From DATAGZ01 sp036263455 (lineage in GTDB: Bacteria > Pseudomonadota > Alphaproteobacteria > Dongiales > Dongiaceae): DNA of 64,000 nucleotides. Below the pieces are notes generated by a model, which did not search any database, was not told the DNA's origin, and worked only from the letters and a program-made list of their open reading frames with translations. This document shows, piece by piece, positions 35,434-46,070 of this stretch. The DNA lies in NCBI GenBank assembly GCA_036263455.1, contig DATAGZ010000011.1:67907-131906 (forward strand), in the 5' to 3' direction. Made by a program: the position numbers and the translations under genes. How positions within the stretch are numbered: position 1 is the stretch's first letter; every line of letters starts with the position of its first letter.

Positions 35434-36186
35434 ATGAAAATATGCGTGGCGGTGAAACGCGTCATCGATGCGAATGTCAAGATCCGCGTCAAGGCGGATC
35501 AGACCGGCGTCGAGCTGACCAATGTCAAAATGGCGATGAACCCATTCGACGAGATCGGAGTCGAGGAGGCGGTCAGGCTCAGGGAAGCCGGCACGGCCAC
35601 CGAGATCGTCGCTATTTCCATCGGCGGCGCGGCCTGCCAGGAAACGCTCCGCACCGCATTGGCCATGGGCGCGGACCGCGCGGTACATGTCGAGACGGAC
35701 TTATCCCTCGAGCCGCTTGCGGTCGCCAAGGCGCTCAAGCAGGTCGCCGAGCGCGAGCAGCCTACGCTCTTCATCCTGGGCAAGCAGGCCATCGACGATG
35801 ATGCCAACCAGACCGGCCAAATGCTCGCCGCCTTGCTCGGCTGGGCGCAGGGGACCTTTGCCTCCAAGCTGGAATTTTCCGAACCTGGCCGCATTCGCCT
35901 TACCCGCGAGGTCGATGGCGGATCGGAAATTCTCTCGCTCGCTCTGCCGGCGGTCGTCACGACCGATTTGCGGCTCAATGAGCCGCGCTACGCCTCGCTG
36001 CCAAACATCATGAAGGCCAAGAAAAAGCCCATCGACAAGATCTCCCTCGCCGACCTCGGTGTCGACGGCGCGCCCCGGCTCAAAATCCTCAAGATCGCCG
36101 AACCGCCGAAACGGCAAGGCGGGGTCAAGCTGGGCAATGTCGGCGAATTAGTCGACCGTCTCCGTAACGAAGCCAAGGTGCTGTGA
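35434..36186 (+). CDS. etfB: Electron transfer flavoprotein beta subunit
   Basis: EtfB pairs with EtfA to carry electrons from acyl-CoA and other dehydrogenases to ETF:ubiquinone oxidoreductase. The 250-residue protein starts MKICVAVKRVIDANVKIRV and contains the adenine-binding GKQAIDDDANQTGQMLAALL segment and the recognition-loop region LRLNEPRYASLPNIMKAKKK. I use ATG 35434; the longer open frame overlaps the upstream gene. It overlaps etfA as TGATG. Confidence 0.97.
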   Translation: MKICVAVKRVIDANVKIRVKADQTGVELTNVKMAMNPFDEIGVEEAVRLREAGTATEIVAISIGGAACQETLRTALAMGADRAVHVETDLSLEPLAVAKALKQVAEREQPTLFILGKQAIDDDANQTGQMLAALLGWAQGTFASKLEFSEPGRIRLTREVDGGSEILSLALPAVVTTDLRLNEPRYASLPNIMKAKKKPIDKISLADLGVDGAPRLKILKIAEPPKRQGGVKLGNVGELVDRLRNEAKVL

Positions 36187-37121
36187 TGCGTGCCGCCGTC
36201 TTTGTCGAGCAAGAAGCAGGGCAGGTTAAAGAGGCCTCCCTCCATGCCATTTCGGCCGCGCGGGCGCTGGGCGCGCCGGTGGATCTCATCCTGTGCGGGT
36301 CAGCGGCGAACGCGGCTGCCCAGCAGGTCAGGAAGGTCGACGGCATCGCCAGGATCCGCGTAGCCGAAGGCGAGACCGCCTCATTGCTACTTGCCGAAAA
36401 TGCAGCCGCCTTGCTTGAGGGGATCGCGGCCGATTACACCCACATCCTCGCCGCGGCCACCTCGGTCGGCAAGAATATCCTTCCCCGGCTTGCAGCATTG
36501 CTGGACGTTCAACAGATCTCGGAGGTTGTCGCCATCGAATCGCCCGAGCGTTTCGTTCGCCCGATCTATGCCGGCAATGCGCTCGCCACGGTCGAAAGCA
36601 GCGATCGGATCAAAATCTTGAGCGTGCGCATGACCGCCTTCGAGGCCGTATCGCTGGAAGGCAATGGCGAGGCCGCCATCGAAGCGCTGTCCCCGCCCAC
36701 CCTGTCCCCCCTGAGCGGATTTATCGGAGAGCAGCTCTCGCGCTCTGAGCGCCCCGATTTGACCTCGGCCCGCATCGTCGTATCGGGTGGCAGGGGCATG
36801 GGAAGCGGCGAGAATTTCAAGCTGCTCGAGGAACTCGCCGACAAGCTCGGGGCTGCGGTAGGCGCGAGCCGCGCGGCCGTCGATGCCGGTTTTGTCCCCA
36901 ACGATTACCAGGTGGGCCAGACCGGCAAGATCGTCGCGCCCGATCTTTATATCGCGGTCGGAATCTCCGGAGCGATCCAGCATCTCGCCGGCATGAAGGA
37001 CAGCAAGGTCATCGTCGCCATCAACAAGGACGAGGAGGCACCCATCTTCCAAATCGCCGATTACGGATTGGTGGGCGATCTTTTCATGCTGGTACCCGAA
37101 TTGACCGCGGCCTTGAAATGA
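36186..37121 (+). CDS. etfA: Electron transfer flavoprotein alpha subunit
   Basis: EtfA holds most of the FAD-binding site. The 311-residue protein has the C-terminal FAD motif VVSGGRGMGSGENFKLLEELA and GAVGASRAAVDAGF, then QVGQTGKIVAPDLYIAVGISGAIQH. I prefer ATG 36186, which overlaps the etfB stop; a GTG one codon earlier is possible. It overlaps hbd by four bases. Confidence 0.97.
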   Translation: MRAAVFVEQEAGQVKEASLHAISAARALGAPVDLILCGSAANAAAQQVRKVDGIARIRVAEGETASLLLAENAAALLEGIAADYTHILAAATSVGKNILPRLAALLDVQQISEVVAIESPERFVRPIYAGNALATVESSDRIKILSVRMTAFEAVSLEGNGEAAIEALSPPTLSPLSGFIGEQLSRSERPDLTSARIVVSGGRGMGSGENFKLLEELADKLGAAVGASRAAVDAGFVPNDYQVGQTGKIVAPDLYIAVGISGAIQHLAGMKDSKVIVAINKDEEAPIFQIADYGLVGDLFMLVPELTAALK

Positions 37122-37999
37122 GCGATTCGATCAGAAAGGTCGCCGTGATTGGCGCCGGGCAGATGGGTATTGGCATAGCGCATGTGGCGGCGCTGGCTGG
37201 CCTCGACGTGGTGCTCAACGATATTAACGAGGGTCAACTTGCCAAAGCGATGACGATTATCGAAGGCAATATGAGCCGCCAGGTAAACAAGGGCGCGCTC
37301 ACCGCGGAAGAGCAGAAGGCGGCGCTGGGACGGATCCGTATCTCGGCAGCGCTCGATGGCGTGGCGAAGAGCGACTTCGTTATAGAGGCCGCCACCGAAA
37401 AAGAAGAGATCAAGAAGAACATCCTGCGCGCGCTCTGCCCGCTGCTCCCGCCTCAGGCAATCGTCGCCACCAACACGTCGTCGATTTCCATCACACGCCT
37501 TGCGGCGGTCACCGACCGTCCCACCAAATTTATCGGCATGCATTTCATGAACCCGGTTCCGGTCATGAAACTGGTCGAAGTCATCCGCGGCCTGGTGACC
37601 GACGATGCGACGTTCCAGAGCGTGAAGGCGCTCGCCGAGAAAATGGGCAAGAATGTGGCGGTCGCCGAGGATTTTCCGGCCTTTATCGTTAATCGCATCC
37701 TCTTGCCCATGATCAATGAAGCGATCTATGCCCTTTACGAGGGCGTGGGAAACGTCACCTCGATCGATACCGCGATGAAACTCGGCGCCAACCACCCGAT
37801 GGGCCCGCTTGAGCTCGCCGATTTTATCGGTCTCGATACCTGCCTCTCGATCATGCAGGTCCTCTATGAGGGGCTCGCCGACAGCAAGTACCGGCCCTGC
37901 CCGCTTCTCGTGAAATATGTCGAAGCGGGCTGGTTCGGACGCAAGGCGGGCCGCGGCTTCTACGATTACAGCCAGACACCGCCGCTCCCCACGCGCTAG
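37118..37999 (+). CDS. hbd: 3-hydroxybutyryl-CoA dehydrogenase
   Basis: An NAD(P)-dependent 3-hydroxyacyl-CoA dehydrogenase of 293 aa, converting acetoacetyl-CoA and 3-hydroxybutyryl-CoA. The Rossmann motif IGAGQMGIGIAH is at 11-22 and the catalytic His142 lies in GMHFMNPVPVM; the C-terminal dimerisation domain ends with KAGRGFYDYS. It follows etfB-etfA in one transcript, as is common, so electron transfer and fatty or branched acyl-CoA oxidation are likely expressed together. Confidence 0.95.
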   Translation: MSDSIRKVAVIGAGQMGIGIAHVAALAGLDVVLNDINEGQLAKAMTIIEGNMSRQVNKGALTAEEQKAALGRIRISAALDGVAKSDFVIEAATEKEEIKKNILRALCPLLPPQAIVATNTSSISITRLAAVTDRPTKFIGMHFMNPVPVMKLVEVIRGLVTDDATFQSVKALAEKMGKNVAVAEDFPAFIVNRILLPMINEAIYALYEGVGNVTSIDTAMKLGANHPMGPLELADFIGLDTCLSIMQVLYEGLADSKYRPCPLLVKYVEAGWFGRKAGRGFYDYSQTPPLPTR

Positions 38000-38113
38000 C
38001 CGGTATAAATAGACCCCAGGCGGCATGCGCTTCCTGGTCATACTTGGGCAGATAAACCTTGAAGCGCCCGGTCCTCCTTGGTAAGGAGCAGCACTGTCGA
38101 TCCGGGAGAATGA

Positions 38114-39817
38114 ATGGCACGAAAGCCGAGAAGCGAGCCTTCCCTTCCCCACGGCATGGCAAGCCTCGCCCCGACGCGGTGGGATATCGGCGCGGCTCTC
38201 CTCGTTTTGGCCCTACTGGCGATCATGGCCCAAGCCGGACGCGGCACCTTCGCTCCGCTGGAAAGCATTACCCAGGTCCCCCTTTCGCTCGATCCCTGGC
38301 GGCTACCCTATTACGCGGCGCGTACAGCCTTGCGCATGATGGTAGCGCTCGGCTGTTCGACGCTCTTCACCTTCCTGTATGCCCCGCTCGCGGCCAAATA
38401 CCGCGGCGCAGGCGCCCTGCTCGTCCCGCTGCTCGACATTCTCCAATCGGTGCCGGTGCTGGGCTTCATTTCGATCACCATCACTTTTTTTCTCGACCTC
38501 ATTCCGGGCCGCGTGCTCGGCGCGGAGCTTGCCGCGATCTTTGCCATCTTCACCAGCCAGGCCTGGAACATGGCCTTCAGCCTCTATCAATCGCTGCACA
38601 CCGTGCCGGCCGAATTGGTCGAAGCCAGCCTCTCCTTCCGCCTGTCGGGGTGGATGCGTTTCTGGCGGCTCGAAGTTCCCTTTGCCCTACCCTCCTTGGT
38701 CTGGAACATGATGGTGTCGGTGGCCGGCGGATGGTTTTTCGTAGTTGCCTCGGAAGCCGTTACGGTCGGTCACACACGCTTCGCCCTGCCAGGGATCGGC
38801 TCCTATATCGCGACCGCCATCGCAGTTAATGACGGCAGGGCCCTGATCTGGGCCATTCTTGCCATGCTTGTCCTCATTCTATTGATCGACCAACTCCTGT
38901 TTCGTCCCTTGCTAGCCTGGTCGGAGCGCTTTCGCATCGATGCCGAGCCCGGCGAGCCTGGCTATTCCTCTTTCGTCCTGACCCTGATCCGCCGTTCGCG
39001 GATCGGCACCTTCCTGGCCCCGCTTGCCGAGCTCTGGGACAGGATCGGCCGCCATCCCGCCGCGGCCATCGTGACGCACAAGGAAACCGCTTCGCCACGC
39101 ATGCAGGCCGTCCCCGTTCTGCTTCTCCTCGGCGCGGGCCTGGTGCTCGGCCACTACCTGATCACCCTGCCGCGCGGCGAAATCCTGGCTACGCTGGTCG
39201 ATGGATTGATCACCCTCGCGCGCGTCTTCGCGCTCGTCGCATTGGCAAGCGTGATCTGGGTGCCCGTCGGCGTCTGGATCGGCCTTCGCCCTCGTTTCGG
39301 ACGAATCTTTCAGCCGCTGGTGCAATTGCTGGCGGCCTTTCCCGCCAATCTTCTCTATCCCCTGCTGATCGTCCCTATCCTCGTCCATCGCCTCGACGCC
39401 AATATTTGGCTTAGCCCGCTTATGATCCTGGGGGCGCAATGGTACCTTCTTTTCAATATCATCGTCGGAACCCAGGCGCTTCCGCACGAGCTGCGCCAGA
39501 TCGCCACCAATCTGCATGTGACGGGGTGGCTGTGGTGGCGGCGCGTCGGGCTGCCGGCGATTTTTCCTTATTTCCTGACGGGCGCGATTACCGCCTCGGG
39601 CGGAGCCTGGAATGCCGCCATCGTCGCGGAATATGTCTCCTGGGGCGACCGCGTGCTGGTCGCGCGCGGCCTGGGCGCCACCATTGCCGAAGCCGCGCGA
39701 ACCGGCGATAGCACCCGGCTCGCGCTCGGCATCGGGGTGATGTGCCTCCTGGTGATTGTCGTGAACCGTCTGGTCTGGCGCCCCCTCTACGCCTATGCTG
39801 AGCGCAAGTTTCGTTGA
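38114..39817 (+). CDS. ABC transporter permease, two fused NitT/TauT-type domains
   Basis: A 567-residue membrane protein made of two binding-protein-dependent permease domains in tandem, about 12 hydrophobic segments in all. Each half has the coupling-helix EAA-like motif: VEASLSFRLSGWMRFWRLEVPFALP near residue 175-199 (shown only in part of its length) and IATNLHVTGWLWWRRVGLPAIF near 470. The family imports nitrate, sulfonates, taurine or similar anions. The ATPase gene follows directly, but no binding protein is nearby. ATG 38114 follows a 114-bp gap that contains TATAAAT at about 38004-38010, a possible -10 element. Confidence 0.85.
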   Translation: MARKPRSEPSLPHGMASLAPTRWDIGAALLVLALLAIMAQAGRGTFAPLESITQVPLSLDPWRLPYYAARTALRMMVALGCSTLFTFLYAPLAAKYRGAGALLVPLLDILQSVPVLGFISITITFFLDLIPGRVLGAELAAIFAIFTSQAWNMAFSLYQSLHTVPAELVEASLSFRLSGWMRFWRLEVPFALPSLVWNMMVSVAGGWFFVVASEAVTVGHTRFALPGIGSYIATAIAVNDGRALIWAILAMLVLILLIDQLLFRPLLAWSERFRIDAEPGEPGYSSFVLTLIRRSRIGTFLAPLAELWDRIGRHPAAAIVTHKETASPRMQAVPVLLLLGAGLVLGHYLITLPRGEILATLVDGLITLARVFALVALASVIWVPVGVWIGLRPRFGRIFQPLVQLLAAFPANLLYPLLIVPILVHRLDANIWLSPLMILGAQWYLLFNIIVGTQALPHELRQIATNLHVTGWLWWRRVGLPAIFPYFLTGAITASGGAWNAAIVAEYVSWGDRVLVARGLGATIAEAARTGDSTRLALGIGVMCLLVIVVNRLVWRPLYAYAERKFR

Positions 39818-39822
39818 CTTCC

Positions 39823-41124
<1,302 letters not shown>

Positions 41125-41126
41125 TC

Positions 41127-41330
41127 TCAGGCGATGATGTCGGGGAGAAGCCGGCTCTCCAGCTTGATGATCTGGTCCTTGAGCAGCAATTTGCGCTTCT
41201 TCAGGCGTTGCACCTGAAGCGTGTCGAAAGGGAGCGTTTCCGAGAGGCGGCCAATCGCATCGTCAAGATCGCGATGCTCCTGACGGAGCTCCTCGAGCTT
41301 CGCCCTCATTTCGTCGACCCGGACTGCCAC
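41127..41330 (-). CDS. DUF465 (YdcH) family protein
   Basis: A 67-residue, almost wholly helical protein: LEELRQEHRDLDDAIGRL, then LKKRKLLLKDQIIKLE, the two heptad-like helices of DUF465. Function is unknown. A second family member is at 53897-54073. It ends two bases from the convergent ATPase gene. Confidence 0.85.
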   Translation of the reverse strand: MAVRVDEMRAKLEELRQEHRDLDDAIGRLSETLPFDTLQVQRLKKRKLLLKDQIIKLESRLLPDIIA

Positions 41331-41399
41331 TCTGCCCTCCCGCCAGGGAAACTACGCCAACGAGCCGGGAAAGGCAATCGAAGCGACGCTTCGCCAGGG

Positions 41400-43445
41400 T
41401 TACGTCGAGGCGCGGGTAAGGGGGCGGCGGAACGGCACGTCTTCCCCCGGTGGAGCATCCAATCCCCGCGCGAAGGCGTGCCCGCTATAGACCGCATAGG
41501 CAATCGGCCCCGGCGCCAGGCAGTCGCCGATCCGCGTGACGCTCTTCGGTCCGGTCTGTCCGCGCAGCGCTTCGTAGAGGCCGTCCTCCGGCAGGCGCGC
41601 CGTGACGCTCACCACCGCGCGGGCCGGCAGGGCGTAGCGGGTGCCGGTATAGACACAGATCACTGTTGCCTGGTCGCCCGCGATGCCGATAAGATTCCGG
41701 TTCGCCTCGATGCGCACGCCCCGCCGCAGCAGGCGCGACTGGATGGGAATGAATTCGAGCGTATGCGTGGTCCAGCTCGAAACACCCACCTCGGGCGTGA
41801 CGATGGTGACGTCGAGGCCGTGGTCCCGCAGCTTTTCCGCGATCACGCCCCCCAGATAATAATGATCGTCGTCATAGACCAGCACCGGCCCCGCGGTGGG
41901 GAGCCGGCCTTCCATGATGTCGTCGGGCGTAAAAAGGGCGGCGGCATTGTCCGTGACGGTAATGGGCCGGGCATTCATGCGCCCCACCCCGTCCGCTCGC
42001 CATCGCGCGCCGGTCGCGAGCACCACGTGATCTGCGGCAAACTCCAGGATATCCGCCGCCGTGAGCGGGGAGGAGCGATATACCGTCACGTTGGACATTT
42101 TTTCGATCATCGTGACGCGATGGTCGCGCACGCGCGCCCATTCGCCAAGACCGGGCAATTGCGCCTCGCGGGTCACGCGTCCGCCGAGGTCCGCGCGGGC
42201 CTCGGCAAGATGGACCTCATAGCCGCGCTGGCCGAGCGCGCGCGCCGCTTCCAGTCCGGCCGGACCTCCGCCAACGATCAGGACGCGGGATTCGCTGCCG
42301 CGAGGCGCGATGATCTCTGGATGCCAGCCCTTGCGCCATTCCTCGCCCATGGTCGGATTCTGCGTGCAGCGGATCGGCGTGATGGTGAAGTCGCCCGAGA
42401 CGCAGATGTTGCAGCCGATACATTCGCGTATTTCGTCCTGCCGGCCCTCCGCGATCTTGCGCGGCAGGAAGGGGTCGGCAATCGAGGGACGCGCGGCGCC
42501 GATCATGTCGAGGACGCCGCGGCGGATCTGCGACACCATCGTATCGGGCGAGGTAAAGCGTCCCACGCCCACGACCGGCTTGGTGGTGACCTGCTTCATG
42601 AAGGCGATGAAGGGCTCCTGGTAGCCTTCCTTGGCGAAGCGCGAGCTTGCCGAATCGTTGCGCCAGCTGCTGACATTCACATCCCACAGATCGGGAAGTT
42701 CGGCGAGCATCGCCACGATATCCCGCCCCTCGCTCTCGGCGAGCAATCCCTCCTCGCCCATGAGTTCGTCGGTCGCAAAGCGCAGGGCGATTCCGCATTG
42801 GAGCCCCACCTCGTCCCGCGTGTCCTCGAGCACCTCGCGCAGCAGCCGCACGCGGTTTTCGAGCGAGCCGCCATATTCGTCACGCCGGTCGTTGCGGCGG
42901 CGCTGCAAAAAATGCATCGGCAGGGAGAGGTCGTGGCCCGCATAGACATAAACGATATCGAACCCCGCTTGGCGCGCGCGCCGCGCCGCCTGACGGTGCC
43001 AGCGGCGAAACTCGCGAATATCCTCGCGGTCCATGGCGCGGGCCTGGAAGGGATAGTTGTTGTTGGCGGGTTGATGGGCAGGACCGATCAGCGGCTCGCG
43101 GCTATAGAAATTGGATGCGGACGGGCCATTGTGGCACAGCTCGACCGCCGCCAGCGCATCCCATTTGTGTACCGCCTCGCACATCAGGGCAAGCGAGGGA
43201 ATGTCATGGTCGTCCCACAGGCGCGCCTCGACATAGGGCGTGACGTCGCCGCTCGGATGGATCTCGCATTCTTCCGTGGAGACGACCGCCCAGCCGCCCT
43301 CGGCCTTCATGCCGCGCATCGCCGCGTGCGCTGCCGGATATTGATGACCCATGCCGTTGCAATGCGGTACCTGAAAGAAGCGGTTCTTGGCCGTTACCGG
43401 GCCGATTTTCACCGGCGTGAACAGAACATCGTATAAGCTGGACAT
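41400..43445 (-). CDS. Trimethylamine/dimethylamine dehydrogenase-family flavoprotein (iron-sulfur)
   Basis: A 681-residue enzyme of the old-yellow-enzyme plus dinucleotide-reductase type. Residues 1-340 form the FMN barrel with Cys29 in FQVPHCNGMG, aligning with the Cys30 that holds 6-S-cysteinyl FMN in Methylophilus trimethylamine dehydrogenase. The four cysteines of CIGCNIC...RC (about 340-360) bind 4Fe-4S, and VLIVGGGPAGLEAA begins the ADP-binding part. From memory of that enzyme, its Tyr60 is Glu59 here and its Trp355 is Asp, while Trp264 seems kept. The substrate may therefore not be trimethylamine. ATG 43445 is preceded by a G-rich ribosome site. Confidence 0.88.
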   Translation of the reverse strand: MSSLYDVLFTPVKIGPVTAKNRFFQVPHCNGMGHQYPAAHAAMRGMKAEGGWAVVSTEECEIHPSGDVTPYVEARLWDDHDIPSLALMCEAVHKWDALAAVELCHNGPSASNFYSREPLIGPAHQPANNNYPFQARAMDREDIREFRRWHRQAARRARQAGFDIVYVYAGHDLSLPMHFLQRRRNDRRDEYGGSLENRVRLLREVLEDTRDEVGLQCGIALRFATDELMGEEGLLAESEGRDIVAMLAELPDLWDVNVSSWRNDSASSRFAKEGYQEPFIAFMKQVTTKPVVGVGRFTSPDTMVSQIRRGVLDMIGAARPSIADPFLPRKIAEGRQDEIRECIGCNICVSGDFTITPIRCTQNPTMGEEWRKGWHPEIIAPRGSESRVLIVGGGPAGLEAARALGQRGYEVHLAEARADLGGRVTREAQLPGLGEWARVRDHRVTMIEKMSNVTVYRSSPLTAADILEFAADHVVLATGARWRADGVGRMNARPITVTDNAAALFTPDDIMEGRLPTAGPVLVYDDDHYYLGGVIAEKLRDHGLDVTIVTPEVGVSSWTTHTLEFIPIQSRLLRRGVRIEANRNLIGIAGDQATVICVYTGTRYALPARAVVSVTARLPEDGLYEALRGQTGPKSVTRIGDCLAPGPIAYAVYSGHAFARGLDAPPGEDVPFRRPLTRAST

Positions 43446-43568
43446 GGCTCCCCCCCCACGTACGCGACCTGAATCCGCTTTCCTGATAAATACCAGCTTT
43501 GCGCCTAAAAGCCACGAGGGGATGCGTGTCGCCCTTTTCTCCCGCGCGGCCAATTCTTATGATGAATC

Positions 43569-45026
43569 ATGGCAGACAAAAAGAACCTGGCGGTGGCGCG
43601 CTTCTGGTATGAAGGCAATTCCTTTTCGCCGCTCGTCGCTAATGCCTCCGCGTTCCATGATTATGAGTGGGTTGAGGGCGCCGCCGTCCGGCGCTGTTAC
43701 GAGAATACCGCAAGCGAACTCGGGGGCGTGATCGCCCTGGAAGCGCAATTGCCCGACTGGACGGTAACCTATCTGCATTGCTGCGCCGCGCCTCCTGCGG
43801 GACCGATCGACGATGCGACATTCTTGGAAATTGTCGAGCGGATATGCGCGGGCCTCGAACGCCGGCGCTGGGATGCGGTCTATCTCTCGCTCCACGGCGC
43901 GGCGATTGCGGAAACCGAGCCTCTGGCCGATCTGCGCCTATTGGAAGGGGTGCGGGGGGTGATCGGCACCGAGACGCCACTCGGCGTCACGTTCGATTTC
44001 CACGCCAACCTCGCGCACGCAATGATCGAGCGCGTGGATTATGCGATAGGCTATAAGACCTATCCGCATATCGATATGGCCGAAACGGCGCAGAAATGCC
44101 TACGACTGCTGCTTGGCGGCGAGCGGATGCATCGCGCCTTTCGCAAGCTGCCCATAATTCTGCCCAGCTTTAACATGCGGACGGGCGACGGGCCGATGCG
44201 AGACCTCTTCGCCACGGCGCGGCAAGAAGAAAATCGCCTCGGCCTGGCGGATATCTCGCTCTTCGGCGGCTTTGCCTATGGCGACAGCCCGGCCTGCGGT
44301 CCCTCGGTCCTGGTCACGGGACCAGCCAGCGAGGCAGAGGCGGTCGCCGAGACGCTCGCCAATACCTTCCAGGACCGCCGCGCGGACTTCTTCCTAACCC
44401 TGCCGAGCCCGGAAGCCGCCTTGGCCACGGCGCGTCCCGGGCAGCGGCCGATAGCGCTTCTCGATCCTGCCGATAATCCGCTCTCCGGCGGCACCGGCGA
44501 TACGACTGGGTTACTGCGCGCACTGGTGCAACGGAGGGACAATCCGCCTGCCGTCTTCGCCTTCTTCTTCGATCCCGAACAGGTCGCCATGCTGCACGAG
44601 GCGGGCGTGGGCGCGGAGCGCACCTTGTCCCTCGGCGGGAGATTATCGCCGCTATATGGCACACCCTTGCAGATATCGGCGCGCGTAGCTCGTCTCACCG
44701 ATGGCGTCTTCCGCAACAGAGGACCGATGTGGCAAGGCGCCGAGACGCGCTTGGGCAGAACCGCGCTGGTCGAGGCCGGGTCCCTGCGCATCATCCTGAC
44801 CGAGACCTGCCAGACCCCCAACGATCCCGGCTATTTCGCTCTGCACGGCATTGATCTCGCCCAGCCGATACTCCTCTGCGTCAAGGCCAAGAACCATTTC
44901 CGCGCCGCCTTCCTGCCGCTCTGCGAAGCGATCATCGATGTCGATTGCCCAGGGCCAGCGGCCCTCGATCTTAGCCATTTGCCCTACCGTTTCGCGAAGC
45001 TTGATCCCTCTCGCCGGGATCGCTAG
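43569..45026 (+). CDS. M81 family metallopeptidase (MlrC-like)
   Basis: A 485-residue zinc peptidase of the family named for microcystinase MlrC. The N-terminal domain carries RFWYEGNSFSP, LSLHGAAIAE and the metal motif TFDFHANLA; GYKTYPHIDMAETA supplies a second His and Asp. The C-terminal DUF1485-type domain follows (PADNPLSGGTGDTT). Most members act on unknown small peptides or peptide-like compounds. It is divergent from the flavoenzyme gene with 123 bp between the starts, so they may share regulation. Confidence 0.88.
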   Translation: MADKKNLAVARFWYEGNSFSPLVANASAFHDYEWVEGAAVRRCYENTASELGGVIALEAQLPDWTVTYLHCCAAPPAGPIDDATFLEIVERICAGLERRRWDAVYLSLHGAAIAETEPLADLRLLEGVRGVIGTETPLGVTFDFHANLAHAMIERVDYAIGYKTYPHIDMAETAQKCLRLLLGGERMHRAFRKLPIILPSFNMRTGDGPMRDLFATARQEENRLGLADISLFGGFAYGDSPACGPSVLVTGPASEAEAVAETLANTFQDRRADFFLTLPSPEAALATARPGQRPIALLDPADNPLSGGTGDTTGLLRALVQRRDNPPAVFAFFFDPEQVAMLHEAGVGAERTLSLGGRLSPLYGTPLQISARVARLTDGVFRNRGPMWQGAETRLGRTALVEAGSLRIILTETCQTPNDPGYFALHGIDLAQPILLCVKAKNHFRAAFLPLCEAIIDVDCPGPAALDLSHLPYRFAKLDPSRRDR

Positions 45027-45043
45027 GGTCCCGCAGGGGATTT

Positions 45044-46042
45044 ATGGATTTTCGAAAAGATCTTATCGCCGCCATCGGCAATACGCCGCTCATCCGCTTG
45101 CGTAAAGCGTCGGAGATGACCGGCTGCATCATCCTGGGCAAAGCAGAATTCCTCAACCCCGGCGGGTCGGTGAAGGACCGCGCCGCTTCGGCGATCATTA
45201 CCGACGCCGAGCGGCGGGGGCAGATCGAGCCGGGCGGATTGATCGTCGAAGGGACCGCAGGCAATACCGGTATCGGCCTGGCGCTCGTCGGAAATGCGCG
45301 CGGCTATCGCACCCTGATCGTGATTCCAGAGACCCAGAGCGCCGAGAAAAAGGACATGCTGCGGCTGGCGGGCGCCCAGCTCAAGGAAGTGCCGGCGCTG
45401 CCCTATAAAGATCCCGGCAATTACATTCGGGTTTCCGAACGTCTCGCTCAGGAATTGGCGGGGCAGGAACCTCGGGGAGTCTTATGGGCCAACCAGTTTG
45501 ACAATATCGCCAACCGCATGGGTCATTTCCAGACCACCGGGCCGGAGATATGGCGTCAAACCGAAGGCCAGGTCGATGGCTTCATCTGCGCGGTGGGAAC
45601 GGGTGGCACGCTGGCGGGTGTTGGCCAATTCCTCAAGGAGCAAAAGCCCGAGACGGTGATCGGGCTCGCCGATCCGGATGGGGCCGCGCTCTATTCTTAC
45701 TACACGACGGGCACGCTCAAGGCGGAAGGCTCGTCGATCACAGAGGGAATCGGCCAGGGCCGCATTACCCGCAATCTCGAGAATGCGCGGATCGACCGCC
45801 CCTATCGCATCTCCGATGCCGAGGCCTTGCCGGTGCTCTTCGACCTCCTACGCGAGGAAGGGCTATGCCTGGGCGGATCCTCGGCCATCAATGTCGCGGG
45901 CGCGATACGGCTTGCCCGCGACATGGGACCTGGCCACGTGATCGTGACCGTCCTGTGCGATTATGGCACGCGCTATCAGAGCAAATTATTCAACCCCGCC
46001 TTCCTTCGCAGCAAGGGCTTGCCCACGCCCGGCTGGCTCTGA
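45044..46042 (+). CDS. cysK: Cysteine synthase A (O-acetylserine sulfhydrylase)
   Basis: PLP enzyme that makes cysteine from O-acetylserine and sulfide. The 332-residue protein has Lys44 in NPGGSVKDRA, the phosphate-binding EGTAGNTGIGLAL and GTGGTLAGVG, and SEG-like TEGIGQG. The C-terminus LPTPGWL is slightly unlike the GerfL tail of E. coli CysK that binds serine acetyltransferase. It starts 17 nt after the MlrC gene. Confidence 0.92.
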   Translation: MDFRKDLIAAIGNTPLIRLRKASEMTGCIILGKAEFLNPGGSVKDRAASAIITDAERRGQIEPGGLIVEGTAGNTGIGLALVGNARGYRTLIVIPETQSAEKKDMLRLAGAQLKEVPALPYKDPGNYIRVSERLAQELAGQEPRGVLWANQFDNIANRMGHFQTTGPEIWRQTEGQVDGFICAVGTGGTLAGVGQFLKEQKPETVIGLADPDGAALYSYYTTGTLKAEGSSITEGIGQGRITRNLENARIDRPYRISDAEALPVLFDLLREEGLCLGGSSAINVAGAIRLARDMGPGHVIVTVLCDYGTRYQSKLFNPAFLRSKGLPTPGWL

Positions 46043-46070
46043 CATTTGCGATCCGATCCTCGCGAGGATG

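Noticed and set aside
38000..38113. Protein-like minus-strand fragments between hbd and the permease gene
   Set aside because: Two short frames look vaguely coding but are interrupted and too short to call a pseudogene.
37061..38152. 363-codon open frame antisense to hbd
   Set aside because: Covers the well-supported hbd frame; no domain, no ribosome site.
41208..43436. 742-codon open frame antisense to the trimethylamine-dehydrogenase-like gene
   Set aside because: GC-rich shadow of a gene with clear motifs; its translation is rich in His, Asp and Arg and has no recognisable domain.
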